Origin: Hyphomicrobiales bacterium | Lineage (GTDB): Bacteria; Pseudomonadota; Alphaproteobacteria; Rhizobiales; Xanthobacteraceae | Reading direction: 5' to 3' | NCBI GenBank assembly: GCA_017305665.1 | Contig: JAFKKH010000019.1 | Coordinates: forward strand, 1-64,000 | DNA length: 64,000 nt | Part shown: one piece after another, positions 8,118 to 16,713 of the stretch | How positions within the stretch are numbered: the stretch's first letter is position 1 | Layout: each line of letters begins with the position of its first letter | Program-made: the position numbers and the translations under genes | Notes under the pieces: generated by a model | What the model was told of the DNA's origin: nothing | Databases searched by the model: none | Seen by the model: the letters and a program-made list of their open reading frames with translations, nothing else

Positions 8118-10049
8118 GTGGTGGCTCCCGCTAAGAAAAAAACGGCCAAAAAATCCCGCGCAAGCAAATCTCGCAAGACCGCTCGTGCCCCGGCTGGCCG
8201 CGCTTCGGCTGTGAAGAAACGCGGCAAGAAGGCAGGTGCCAAGAAAGCAGCCAAGAAAAAGACCAAGGCGCGCGCAAAGACGAAGGCTAAAACGCGGGCG
8301 CCGAAGAGGGCTAAAAAGGTCGCGAAGAAGGCGGCCAGGCGAACGGCCAAAAAACAACCGGCCAAATCTGCGAAGAAGACAGCACCGAAAAAGGCGGCAG
8401 CGCCGAAATCCGTTGCGAAGCGTCCTGCAAAGGCGCCGAAGCCGGCAACTCCGAGCCGTCCGAAAGCCGCTCCCATCGCGACCTCTCCGGTCGCCGAATC
8501 TGCTCGCGCAAATACCTTCTATATCACGACGGCCATCGTCTATCCGAACGGCGCGCCGCATATCGGCCACGCCTATGAGGCGATCGCAACGGATGCGCTG
8601 GCACGTTTCCAGAAGCTCGACGGCAAGGACGTGTTCTTCCTGACCGGAACCGACGAACACGGCCAGAAGATGGTGCAGACCGCACAACGCGAAAATATCA
8701 CCGCGCTCGAGCTCGCCACCCGTAATGCCGACCTGCTGCGTAAACTCGACGAGACGCTGAACATCTCGTTCAACCGCTTCATCCGCACCTCCGAGCCCGC
8801 GCATCATCGTTCGGTGCAGGAAATCTGGAAGCGGATGGAGGCGAACGGCGACATCTACCTGTCGAGCTACGCCGGCTGGTATTCCGTGCGCGACGAGGCC
8901 TATTACGCCGAGGACGAGACCATCGTCGGCGAGGACAATGTGCGGCGCGGTCCGCAGGGCACGCCGGTCGACTGGGTCGAGGAGAAGAGCTACTTCTTCA
9001 GGCTGTCCGCCTATCAGGACAAGTTGCTCGCACTGTATGAAAGCCAGCCGGATTTCATCGGTCCGGATTCCCGCCGCAACGAGGTCGTCAGCTTCGTGAA
9101 GGGCGGCCTGAAGGATTTGTCGATCTCGCGCACCACGTTCGATTGGGGCGTCAAGGTCCCCAATGATCCCGAGCACGTGATGTATGTCTGGGTCGATGCG
9201 CTGACCAACTACATCACCGGCGTCGGTTTCCCTGATGAAAGCGACAAGAACTGGCACTACTGGCCAGCCGACGTGCACATCATCGGCAAGGACATCATCC
9301 GCTTCCATGCCGTCTATTGGCCGGCCTTCCTGCTGTCAGCCGGCATCCCGCTGCAAAAGCGCGTTTACGCCCACGGCTTCTTGTTCAATCGCGGAGAGAA
9401 AATGTCGAAGTCGGTCGGCAACGTTGTCGATCCCTTCAACCTCGCCGCGCAGTATGGCGTTGATCAGGTGCGCTACTTCTTCCTGCGCGAAGTGCCGTTC
9501 GGGCAGGATGGCAGCTACAATCACGAGGCGATCGTCGCGCGCATCAACGCCGATCTTGCCAACGACTTCGGCAATCTAGCGCAGCGCTCGCTGTCGATGA
9601 TCGCGAAACAACACAACGGCGTCCTGCCGGAGCCTGGCAATTTCAGCGACACTGACAAGGCGATCCTGGCGCAGGCCGACGGCATGGTTGCGATCGCGCG
9701 CGAGGCGATGCGGACGCAGCAGATCCATCAGGCGCTGAATGCGGTCTGGGCTGTCGTCGCCGAAGCCAACCGCTACTTTGCCGGCGAGGCGCCATGGGTG
9801 CTGGCCAAGACCGATCCGGCGCGGCAGAAGACGGTGCTTTACGTCACCGCGGAGGTGGTTCGTCAGATCGCGATCCTTGCGCAGCCGGCGATGCCGGCAG
9901 CCTGCGAAAAGATGCTCGATATTCTCGGCATCCCTGCGGACGAGCGCGATTTCGCGAGGCTCGGCGGACACGTCCGTATCAAGCCGGGCACAACGCTGCC
10001 GGCGCCCGCACCGGTGTTCCCGCGCTACGTCGAACCAACCGCTGCGTGA
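8118..10049 (+). CDS. metG: Methionyl-tRNA synthetase with lysine/alanine-rich N-terminal extension
   Basis: 643 residues. The catalytic body begins near residue 132 with [20 protein letters not shown] (HIGH motif 148-151) and has KMSKS at 428-432; from there to the end it is a normal MetRS of about 510 residues. In front lie about 130 extra residues of histone-H1/AlgP-like composition: 36 Lys and 11 Arg among the first 110, with Ala, Pro and Thr. The GTG start at 8118 has AAGGAA upstream at good spacing, and no start codon with a ribosome site is evident inside the extension, so it is probably translated. It charges initiator and elongator tRNA-Met. Confidence 0.95.
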   Translation: MVAPAKKKTAKKSRASKSRKTARAPAGRASAVKKRGKKAGAKKAAKKKTKARAKTKAKTRAPKRAKKVAKKAARRTAKKQPAKSAKKTAPKKAAAPKSVAKRPAKAPKPATPSRPKAAPIATSPVAESARANTFYITTAIVYPNGAPHIGHAYEAIATDALARFQKLDGKDVFFLTGTDEHGQKMVQTAQRENITALELATRNADLLRKLDETLNISFNRFIRTSEPAHHRSVQEIWKRMEANGDIYLSSYAGWYSVRDEAYYAEDETIVGEDNVRRGPQGTPVDWVEEKSYFFRLSAYQDKLLALYESQPDFIGPDSRRNEVVSFVKGGLKDLSISRTTFDWGVKVPNDPEHVMYVWVDALTNYITGVGFPDESDKNWHYWPADVHIIGKDIIRFHAVYWPAFLLSAGIPLQKRVYAHGFLFNRGEKMSKSVGNVVDPFNLAAQYGVDQVRYFFLREVPFGQDGSYNHEAIVARINADLANDFGNLAQRSLSMIAKQHNGVLPEPGNFSDTDKAILAQADGMVAIAREAMRTQQIHQALNAVWAVVAEANRYFAGEAPWVLAKTDPARQKTVLYVTAEVVRQIAILAQPAMPAACEKMLDILGIPADERDFARLGGHVRIKPGTTLPAPAPVFPRYVEPTAA

Positions 10050-10063
10050 ACTGTTAACCGCCG

Positions 10064-10855
10064 ATGCTCGTTGACAGCCACTGCCATCTCGATTTTCCGG
10101 ATTTCGCCGATGATCTCGACGGGATCGTTGCACGTGCGGAGGCCGCCGGCATCGCGCGCATGGTCACGATCTCGACGCGCGTGCGCCGGATCGAAAAGCT
10201 GCTTGAAATCACCGCGCGATTTCCGAATGTCTATTGCTCGGTCGGCACCCATCCGCATCAGGCAGACGAGGAGGACGGTATCTCCGCCGATGAACTGATT
10301 GCGCGGACTCGGCAATCCAAGGTCGTCGCGCTCGGGGAGGCAGGGCTGGACTACTTTTACGAACATGGTTCGCGCGAGGCGCAGGCGCGGGGCTTTCGCA
10401 CTCACATCGCCGCGGCGCGTGCCACCGGACTTCCGCTGGTCATTCATACCCGCGAGGCCGACGAGGATTGCGGCCGCATCCTCGACGAGGAAATGGCGAA
10501 GGGCGCGTTCCGTGCGGTCCTGCATTGCTACACCGGTGGTCGCGCTCTCGCGATGAAGGCGGTCGCACACGGCCTCTATATCGGCTTCACTGGTATCCTG
10601 ACCTTCAAGAAGTCCGAAGCATTGCGGGCCCTTGCTGCAGAATTGCCTGCTGACCGCATCCTCGTCGAGACCGACGCCCCATATCTCGCGCCCGGAAGAT
10701 TTCGCGGCAAGCGTAACGAGCCGTCCTACGTGGTCGAGACCGCGAAGGTGCTGGCCGAAACGCGCGGTGTTTCGCTCGAGGAGGTCTCGCGGCAGACCAC
10801 GGAGAATTTCTTTCGCCTCTTCTCCAAGGTCCCGCCTCCGGGGACCGCCGCATGA
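10064..10855 (+). CDS. TatD-family metal-dependent DNase/hydrolase
   Basis: 263 residues, normal TatD length. The metal ligands are visible: DSHCHLD (HxH, residues 4-10), GEAGLDYFY (Glu), IHTREA (His), LHCYTGG (His) and ETDAPYLAP (Asp). Members of this TIM-barrel family act as 3'-5' exonucleases or D-aminoacyl-related hydrolases; the exact substrate cannot be read from sequence. It starts 14 bp after metG, a very common arrangement (metG-tatD), and overlaps the next gene by ATGA. Confidence 0.93.
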   Translation: MLVDSHCHLDFPDFADDLDGIVARAEAAGIARMVTISTRVRRIEKLLEITARFPNVYCSVGTHPHQADEEDGISADELIARTRQSKVVALGEAGLDYFYEHGSREAQARGFRTHIAAARATGLPLVIHTREADEDCGRILDEEMAKGAFRAVLHCYTGGRALAMKAVAHGLYIGFTGILTFKKSEALRALAAELPADRILVETDAPYLAPGRFRGKRNEPSYVVETAKVLAETRGVSLEEVSRQTTENFFRLFSKVPPPGTAA

Positions 10856-11655
10856 CGATAACGCTGACTATTCTCGGCTCCGGCTCGTCCGCCGGCGTGC
10901 CGCGCCCCGCGCTGGGGTGGGGGGCCTGCGATCCAAAAAATCCGAAGAACCGCCGGCGTCGCTGCTCGCTGCTGGCCGAACGCACGTCGGAGCAGGGAAC
11001 GACGCGCGTCGTCATCGACACCTCGCCCGATCTGCGCGAGCAGTTGATCGACGCCGATGTTGATCACATCGACGCGGTGTTTCTCACCCACGAGCATGCC
11101 GACCAGACCCACGGAATCGACGATCTCCGCTCCGTGGTGCTGCACCAGCGTCGCCGGATTCCGGTCTATCTCAACCAGTCGACGTCCAAGGATATCCTGT
11201 CGCGGTTTTCGTATTGCTTCGTATCGCCCGAGGGCAGCGACTATCCACCGATCCTCGAACAGCGCGCGATCGAGGCCGGCGAGAGCCGCAGCATCGACGG
11301 CAAGGGCGGAACGCTGACGTTGTCCGCGTTTCTGCTGCAGCATGGCAGGATTCCGGCGCTCGGCTATCGCATCGGCAACGCCGCCTACACGCCGGATCTG
11401 AACGATATTCCGCGCGAAAGCTGGTCCGCGCTCGAAAACCTCGACCTCTGGATCGTGGACGGTCTGCGCTACGCGCAACATTCCAGCCATTTCAGCGTGG
11501 CCGATGCATTGTCGTGGATCGAGCGCTTCAAACCGAAGCGCGCCGTCATCACCAACATGCACTCCGATCTGGATTACGAGGTGCTGCGTCAGAAATTGCC
11601 GGCCAACGTTGTACCAGCCTACGACGGGATGCGACTGACGATCGATCCGGCCTGA
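10852..11655 (+). CDS. MBL-fold metallo-hydrolase, PhnP-like
   Basis: 267 residues. It begins MTITLTILGSGSSAGVPRP, as in PhnP / RNase Z-like phosphodiesterases, and carries THEHADQTHGIDDLR. The canonical HxHxDH has Gln in place of the last His; I recall this variant as usual in rhizobial members. Later ligands include HSSHFS and the terminal region NMHSDLDY. Its start overlaps tatD by 4 bp, making it the last gene of the dacA-tmk-holB-metG-tatD operon. The physiological substrate is unknown. It ends 3 bp from the convergent acyl-CoA ligase. Confidence 0.88.
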   Translation: MTITLTILGSGSSAGVPRPALGWGACDPKNPKNRRRRCSLLAERTSEQGTTRVVIDTSPDLREQLIDADVDHIDAVFLTHEHADQTHGIDDLRSVVLHQRRRIPVYLNQSTSKDILSRFSYCFVSPEGSDYPPILEQRAIEAGESRSIDGKGGTLTLSAFLLQHGRIPALGYRIGNAAYTPDLNDIPRESWSALENLDLWIVDGLRYAQHSSHFSVADALSWIERFKPKRAVITNMHSDLDYEVLRQKLPANVVPAYDGMRLTIDPA

Positions 11656-11658
11656 CGC

Positions 11659-13302
11659 TCACGCCGAAATCGCCTTCGCCGAGTTGACCTGATCGCGCAG
11701 CAGGAATTTCTGGATCTTGCCAGTGGAGGTTTTTGGGATCACGCCGAACACCACGGCTTTCGGCGTCTTGAATCCCGGCATGTGTTCGCGGCAATAGCCG
11801 ATGATCTCCGCCTCGGTCGCCCGCGCACCATCTTTCAGTTCGACGAAGGCGCAGGGCACCTCACCCCATTTCGGGTCCGGTTTGGCAACCACCGCAGCGA
11901 ACAGCACAGCGGGATGCTTGTAGAGGATGTCCTCGACCTCGACCGAGGAAATGTTCTCGCCGCCGGAGATGATGATGTCCTTGGAGCGGTCCTTAATGAT
12001 GACGTAGCCCTTGTCATCCAGCACGCCGAGATCGCCGGTGTGGAACCAGCCGCCGGCGAAGGCGTCCCTGGTCGCAGGCTCGTTCTTGAGATAGCCTTTC
12101 ATCACGATATTGCCGCGGAACATGACCTCGCCGATGGTCTCGCCATCGCGCGGCACCTCGCGCATCGTCTCGGGATCGAGGACGGTGATCGCCTCCTGCA
12201 GCGGATAGGACACACCCTGCCGGCGCTTGAGCTGTGCGCGCTGGTCGGCGGGGAGGGCATCCCAGCCCGGCTGCTCGGCACAGACCGATGCGGGGCCATA
12301 GACTTCGGTCAGCCCGTAGACGTGGGTCAGCTTGATGCCGATATTTTCCGCGCCTTCCAGCACCGCGACCGGCGGCGCGGCGCCTGCAATCAGTCCGACG
12401 ACGGGACGCCCTGCCTTGCCCTTCGGTGCGCCCGGCGTGTTGATCAGGGTGTTGTAGACGATCGGAGCGCCGCACATGTGGGTGACGCCGTGCTTCGGGA
12501 TCAGCTCGAAAATCTTGGCAGGGTCCACCTTGCGCAGGCAGACGTTGACGCCCGCCGTGGCGGCGACGGTCCAGGGGAAGCACCAGCCATTGCAGTGGAA
12601 CATCGGCAACGTCCAGAGGTAGGCCGGATGCTGCCCAAGCCCGCCCGCGAGGATGTTACTGACCGCATTGAGGTAGGCGCCGCGATGATGGGTCACGACG
12701 CCCTTGGGGTTGCCCGTGGTGCCCGAGGTGTAGCTCAGCGCGATCGCGTCCCACTCATCCTGCGGCGGCACGACGACGAAGGCCGGATCGCCCGCGGCCA
12801 CAGCCGCCTCGTATTCGACGGCGCCGATGCGCTTGCCGCCAGAGAAGGCTGCATCATCCACGTCGATGACGAATGGCTTCGGGCCGCTCATCAGCGCCAG
12901 CGCTTCCGCGATTACGCCGGCGAACTCCGGATCGACTAGAATGACCTTGGCTCCGCCGTGATCCAGCATGAAGGCGATCGACGCCGCCTCGAGCCGGATG
13001 TTGAGTGCGTTGAGGACGGCGCCGGTCATCGGGACCGCGAAATGGGCCTCGTTCATGGCGGGGATGTTTGGCAACATCGCCGCGACGGTGTCGCCGCGTC
13101 CGATGCCCCGGCTGGTCAGGAACGAGGCGAAGCGTCGGCAGCGCTCGTAGGTCTCGGCCCACGTAAACGTGCGTCCCTCATAGACCGTGCTCGGCAAATC
13201 CGGATAGACCGCAGCGCTTCGCTCCAGGAAGCTCAGCGGCGTCAGCGGCACGAAATTGGCCGCCGTCTTGTCCAGGCCGACATTGTATTGATTTGCACCC
13301 AT
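11659..13302 (-). CDS. Acyl-CoA synthetase (AMP-forming, medium/long-chain type)
   Basis: 547 residues of the ANL superfamily. Motifs in order: YTSGTTGNPKGVVTHH (P-loop-like A3 motif, about residue 190), YGLTEVYG (A5), GWFHTGDLG (A7), KDRSKDIIISGGENIS (A8) and the C-terminal TSTGKIQKFLLR with the catalytic Lys (A10). It activates a carboxylic acid as acyl-AMP and then acyl-CoA. It lies 91 bp downstream of the TRAP permease on the same strand, so the TRAP substrate is plausibly the acid it activates. Chain length or aromatic preference cannot be read. Confidence 0.9.
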   Translation of the reverse strand: MGANQYNVGLDKTAANFVPLTPLSFLERSAAVYPDLPSTVYEGRTFTWAETYERCRRFASFLTSRGIGRGDTVAAMLPNIPAMNEAHFAVPMTGAVLNALNIRLEAASIAFMLDHGGAKVILVDPEFAGVIAEALALMSGPKPFVIDVDDAAFSGGKRIGAVEYEAAVAAGDPAFVVVPPQDEWDAIALSYTSGTTGNPKGVVTHHRGAYLNAVSNILAGGLGQHPAYLWTLPMFHCNGWCFPWTVAATAGVNVCLRKVDPAKIFELIPKHGVTHMCGAPIVYNTLINTPGAPKGKAGRPVVGLIAGAAPPVAVLEGAENIGIKLTHVYGLTEVYGPASVCAEQPGWDALPADQRAQLKRRQGVSYPLQEAITVLDPETMREVPRDGETIGEVMFRGNIVMKGYLKNEPATRDAFAGGWFHTGDLGVLDDKGYVIIKDRSKDIIISGGENISSVEVEDILYKHPAVLFAAVVAKPDPKWGEVPCAFVELKDGARATEAEIIGYCREHMPGFKTPKAVVFGVIPKTSTGKIQKFLLRDQVNSAKAISA

Positions 13303-13393
13303 ATCCGTTGCCCTTCAATGGCTTGCGAAGGGATATTTGACCATCATCTTGCTTCGCTGAGACATCAGGAGTGAGTTGATACCCAAGCCCTTG

Positions 13394-15280
13394 TTATTTC
13401 AAGAAACCAATCGAAATCCACGGGAATGCCGCGACGATGATCAATCCGATCAGCAGCGCCAGCATGTAACCCCAGATTGGCCTGATGCCCTCGGCCGGAT
13501 CAACGCGACCAATGGCGCAGGCCGCATAGTAACCGACGCCGAACGGCGGCGCGAACAAGCCCATACCCATCGCGAGGATGATGATCATCGCATAGTGGAC
13601 CTCGTGGACCCCGACGGCCTTGGCGATGGGAAACAGCAGCGGCCCGAACAGCACCACGGCCGGGATACCCTCGAGCACGCTGCCGAGGATGGTGAATGCA
13701 ACGATCGAGACGGCGATGAAGGTGGCGCTCCCACCGGGCAGGCCGGTCATCGCCGCCGCCAGCGCCCGCGAGAAGCCGGACTGGGTCAGTCCCCAGGCCA
13801 TGCCGGTCGCCGTACCGATGATCAGCAGGATCGCGCCGGACAGGCAGGCGGTGTCGATCAGCATCGGCAGCAATCGTCGCCAGTCGAACTGCCGGTAGAG
13901 CAGCAGGCCAGCCAGCACGGCATAAACGATGCCGATGGTCGAGACTTCGGTGGCCGTGGCAACGCCTTCGACCACAGCAGCCCGGATCACGAACGGCAGC
14001 GCCAGCGCGGGCAGGGCAATGACGAAGGTCCGGGCAATCTGGCCGATCCCGGCCTTTTTGACGTGACTCAGATCCTCGCCGCGATAGCGCCACCACACCA
14101 GCGAGCAAAGCGTGACGGCCAGCACGACGCCGGGCAGCAGGCCGCCGGTGAACAGCGCCGCGATGGAAACGCCGGTAACCGAACCGATGGTGATCAGGAC
14201 GAGGCTCGGCGGAATGGTCTCAGTCTGGGCGCCGGTGGCCGCAAGCAGGGCGATGAGATCACCCGGCTTGGCGCCACGCTTCTTCATTTCGGGAAACAGC
14301 ACCGGCGCCACGGCCGCCATGTCCGCCGCCTTGGAGCCGGAAATGCCCGACACGAGGTACATGGCGCCGACCAGCACGTAATGCAAACCGCCGCGCACAT
14401 GACCGAGCAGGCTGGCGAGGAACGCCACCATGGCCCGCGCCATGCCGGTCATTTCGATCAATAGCCCAAGAAAGACGAACAGGGGGACGGCGAGCAGAAT
14501 GAGGTGGCTCATACCCTCGTCCATCCGGCCGACCAGCACCATAAGCGGTGTCCGCGTGGTCAGCGCCAGGTAGCCGAAGATCGCGAGGCCAAATCCGAAT
14601 GCGATCGGCACGCCGGCGAACACGCAGAAGCCGGCGACGCCGACGAAAAAGATCACGAGGTTCAGATTGCCTAACGGCCGTAGCCACGGCTGCATCAGCC
14701 AGAACGCGAAAATGATGATCGCGACAGTCGCAGCGGCACCGAGCAGCATGCGGATATTGCCGGTGCGTGCCAGCCGTAGCAGCGCAAAAACCGCCATCAG
14801 CCCGACGCCGATCGGCAGCGCTATGGCGCGCCACATGTTGGAAATCTGCAGCGCCGGCGTCGTGATGTAGCTTTCCTCGTAGGCGTAGTCCCACGAGGGA
14901 TGGGCGATCAGCAGCAGGAACGCCAGTGCCGCGCAAGTTGCGACCACGTCCAGAAACGCCTGCTGCGAAGGTGTTGCGCGCGCGACCAGCGCCGTCATCC
15001 GCATATGCTCGGCGCGGCGGAATGCGACGACGGCGCCGAGCATCGCAAGCCACAGGAACAGGATCGAGGCCAGTTCGTCCGACCAGATCAGCGGCTGGTG
15101 CAGCACGTAGCGAAACACGACGCCCGCGAACAGCACGACGATCTCGGCCACGACGAGTGCCGCGGCCGGGATTTCGACGAGATATCCGAGGAATGTATCC
15201 AACGATGCCGCAAACGAACGCTGACGCGGAAAAACGGTTTCCGCGCCAGCCGCTGTCTCGCTGACTTCGGCGTGAGCCAT
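13394..15280 (-). CDS. TRAP transporter permease, fused small and large subunits (DctQM)
   Basis: 628 residues. Residues about 30-190 form a DctQ-like small subunit of four membrane segments (VVFRYVLHQPLIWSDELA is the typical first loop). From about residue 200 a DctM-like large subunit with about twelve segments follows, including GLLIEMTGMARAMVAFLASL and the family loop SGISGSKAADMAAVAPVLFP. It uses the ion gradient to import a carboxylate delivered by the periplasmic protein encoded 32 bp upstream on the same strand. Confidence 0.93.
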   Translation of the reverse strand: MAHAEVSETAAGAETVFPRQRSFAASLDTFLGYLVEIPAAALVVAEIVVLFAGVVFRYVLHQPLIWSDELASILFLWLAMLGAVVAFRRAEHMRMTALVARATPSQQAFLDVVATCAALAFLLLIAHPSWDYAYEESYITTPALQISNMWRAIALPIGVGLMAVFALLRLARTGNIRMLLGAAATVAIIIFAFWLMQPWLRPLGNLNLVIFFVGVAGFCVFAGVPIAFGFGLAIFGYLALTTRTPLMVLVGRMDEGMSHLILLAVPLFVFLGLLIEMTGMARAMVAFLASLLGHVRGGLHYVLVGAMYLVSGISGSKAADMAAVAPVLFPEMKKRGAKPGDLIALLAATGAQTETIPPSLVLITIGSVTGVSIAALFTGGLLPGVVLAVTLCSLVWWRYRGEDLSHVKKAGIGQIARTFVIALPALALPFVIRAAVVEGVATATEVSTIGIVYAVLAGLLLYRQFDWRRLLPMLIDTACLSGAILLIIGTATGMAWGLTQSGFSRALAAAMTGLPGGSATFIAVSIVAFTILGSVLEGIPAVVLFGPLLFPIAKAVGVHEVHYAMIIILAMGMGLFAPPFGVGYYAACAIGRVDPAEGIRPIWGYMLALLIGLIIVAAFPWISIGFLK

Positions 15281-15312
15281 CTCGCTCCCCGTGGTCGCCC
15301 GAGGGCAGGCGG

Positions 15313-16332
15313 TCAGGCCAGCTTGCCGACCGATTTCTCAAGCAGCGACCAAGCGTGCTCGCCGTACTTGCCCTTCCATTCGGCGTAGAACTTGGCTTCG
15401 CGCAGCTTCTGACGGAACGGTGCCGTATCGGGCTGATTGAAGATCAGGCCCTTGCCCTTGAGGTCGGCCATGACAGTGGCGTTGAGCTTCTCGGTGTCGG
15501 CGCGTTCCTTTTCCGCAGCGGCGTTGATGTTCTTGGCGACGATGGTGCGGATGTCAGCCGGCAGCGCTTCCCAGGCGCGGCGGTTGGCGAGGAACCAGAA
15601 GCCGTCCCACATGTGGTTGGTCAGCGAGCAATACTTCTGGACTTCGTACAGCTTCGCGGTCGAGATCAGCGCCAGCGGGTTTTCCTGGCCCTCGACGACC
15701 TTGGTCTGCAGTGCCGAATAGACCTCGTTGAAGTTGATCGAGGCGGGCGAGGCGTCGAACGCCTTGAACATCGAGGTCCACAGCGGCGATACCGGCACGC
15801 GGATCTTGAAGCCCTTGAAATCGTCAGGCCCGTTGATCGCCTTGGTCGAGGACGTGGTCTGGCGGAAGCCGTTGTCCCAGATCTTGTCCATGACCTCGAG
15901 GTTGGCCTTGCGGATCTCGCCGCGCACATAAGCGCCGAGATCACCGTCCATGGCCTTCCAGACCGTGGGGTAATCCGGGAACGCAAAACCGATGCCGTTG
16001 ATCGATGCCGCCGGCACCAGCGTCGACAGGATCAGGCCCGACAGCGTGAAAAACTCGATGCCGCCGGAGCGGATCTGGCTCAGCATGTCGGTATCCGAAC
16101 CGAGCTGGTTGTTGGGGAAAATCTGCAGGTCGACGCGGCCGTGAGTCTCAGTCTTGATCGCCGCGGCCATTTCCTTGGCGCGGATGTTCATCGGATGCGA
16201 ATCCGGCAGGTTGTTGGCGTATTTGTAGGTGAACTCGGCCTGCTGGGCGCGCGCCACGAAGGGCGCTCCGATGCTGCCCAGGACAGCCGATGCCGCCGAC
16301 GCCTTCAACACTGTACGACGCGAGAAACCCAT
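15313..16332 (-). CDS. TRAP transporter substrate-binding protein (DctP family), Tat-exported
   Basis: 339 residues from the ATG at 16332, chosen because AAGGAG lies 8-9 nt upstream and because it opens with the twin-arginine signal MGFSRRTVLKASAASAVLGS. The mature part reads FTYKYANNLPDSHPMNIRAKEMAAAI, the standard DctP opening, and GFKIRVPVSPLWTSMFKAF includes the Arg that clamps the substrate carboxylate in DctP proteins. It binds an organic acid in the periplasm and docks on the DctQM permease. First gene of the probable operon SBP-permease-ligase. Confidence 0.93.
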   Translation of the reverse strand: MGFSRRTVLKASAASAVLGSIGAPFVARAQQAEFTYKYANNLPDSHPMNIRAKEMAAAIKTETHGRVDLQIFPNNQLGSDTDMLSQIRSGGIEFFTLSGLILSTLVPAASINGIGFAFPDYPTVWKAMDGDLGAYVRGEIRKANLEVMDKIWDNGFRQTTSSTKAINGPDDFKGFKIRVPVSPLWTSMFKAFDASPASINFNEVYSALQTKVVEGQENPLALISTAKLYEVQKYCSLTNHMWDGFWFLANRRAWEALPADIRTIVAKNINAAAEKERADTEKLNATVMADLKGKGLIFNQPDTAPFRQKLREAKFYAEWKGKYGEHAWSLLEKSVGKLA

Positions 16333-16713
16333 CTGAACCGTCTCCTTGACGTTTGTTGTTGTTTGTAAGTCCACCATACGGACTGCGCAGCGTCTGGTCA
16401 TCATTCAACGGCCGCCGGGTCAAGGCCTTCGTACAAATAAGCTGCCAGCGATTGGCGATTTGCTGCGGAGAATGGAATGCGGTCCGGGACCAGGCGGCCG
16501 GCTTGCGGGCTCATTCCACATCTTCCTGCGGTCGAGCCAGAGCATTTGATCGTAAGTCATTGTCGGTTCTGGTATAAAATATATTCCATAATATACCTTA
16601 TGCGAATTACGGGTAAACCGATCCCAGATCGAGACTGCGCAGCCGTGCTCAGCAACCGCCTCGGCCATGCCAGACCGATGCCTCCGCCGCAGGTCCCGTA
16701 CGTCCTGAGAACG
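16333..16713. other. Intergenic region upstream of the TRAP operon
   Basis: 381 bp between two - strand genes. Open frames here lack recognisable protein content. The stretch 16555-16610 is markedly AT-rich against its surroundings and holds an inverted repeat listed separately. It probably carries the TRAP operon promoter. Confidence 0.5.
16571..16597. promoter_or_regulatory. Inverted repeat GGTATA-N15-TATACC, possible operator
   Basis: A perfect 6-bp inverted repeat in an AT-rich island about 240 bp upstream of the TRAP binding-protein start. TATA-containing dyads of this kind are common for GntR-family regulators, but no such regulator gene is in the window. The AT-rich core could also be a -10 element. 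Function is inferred only. Confidence 0.35.

Noticed and set aside
7731-9308. Long open frame on the - strand (525 codons) opposite holB and metG
   Set aside because: Low-complexity Arg/Phe/Leu text mirrors the Lys/Ala-rich metG extension. No family signal, and it covers two clear genes on the other strand.
10852-11655. MBL protein as inactive because HxHxDH ends in Gln
   Set aside because: I recall the same HADQTHG variant in rhizobial members of the family, so it is a subfamily trait rather than local damage.
16420-16668. 82-codon - strand frame in the TRAP upstream region
   Set aside because: It crosses the AT-rich dyad, has no ribosome site and no family-like sequence. More likely promoter DNA.
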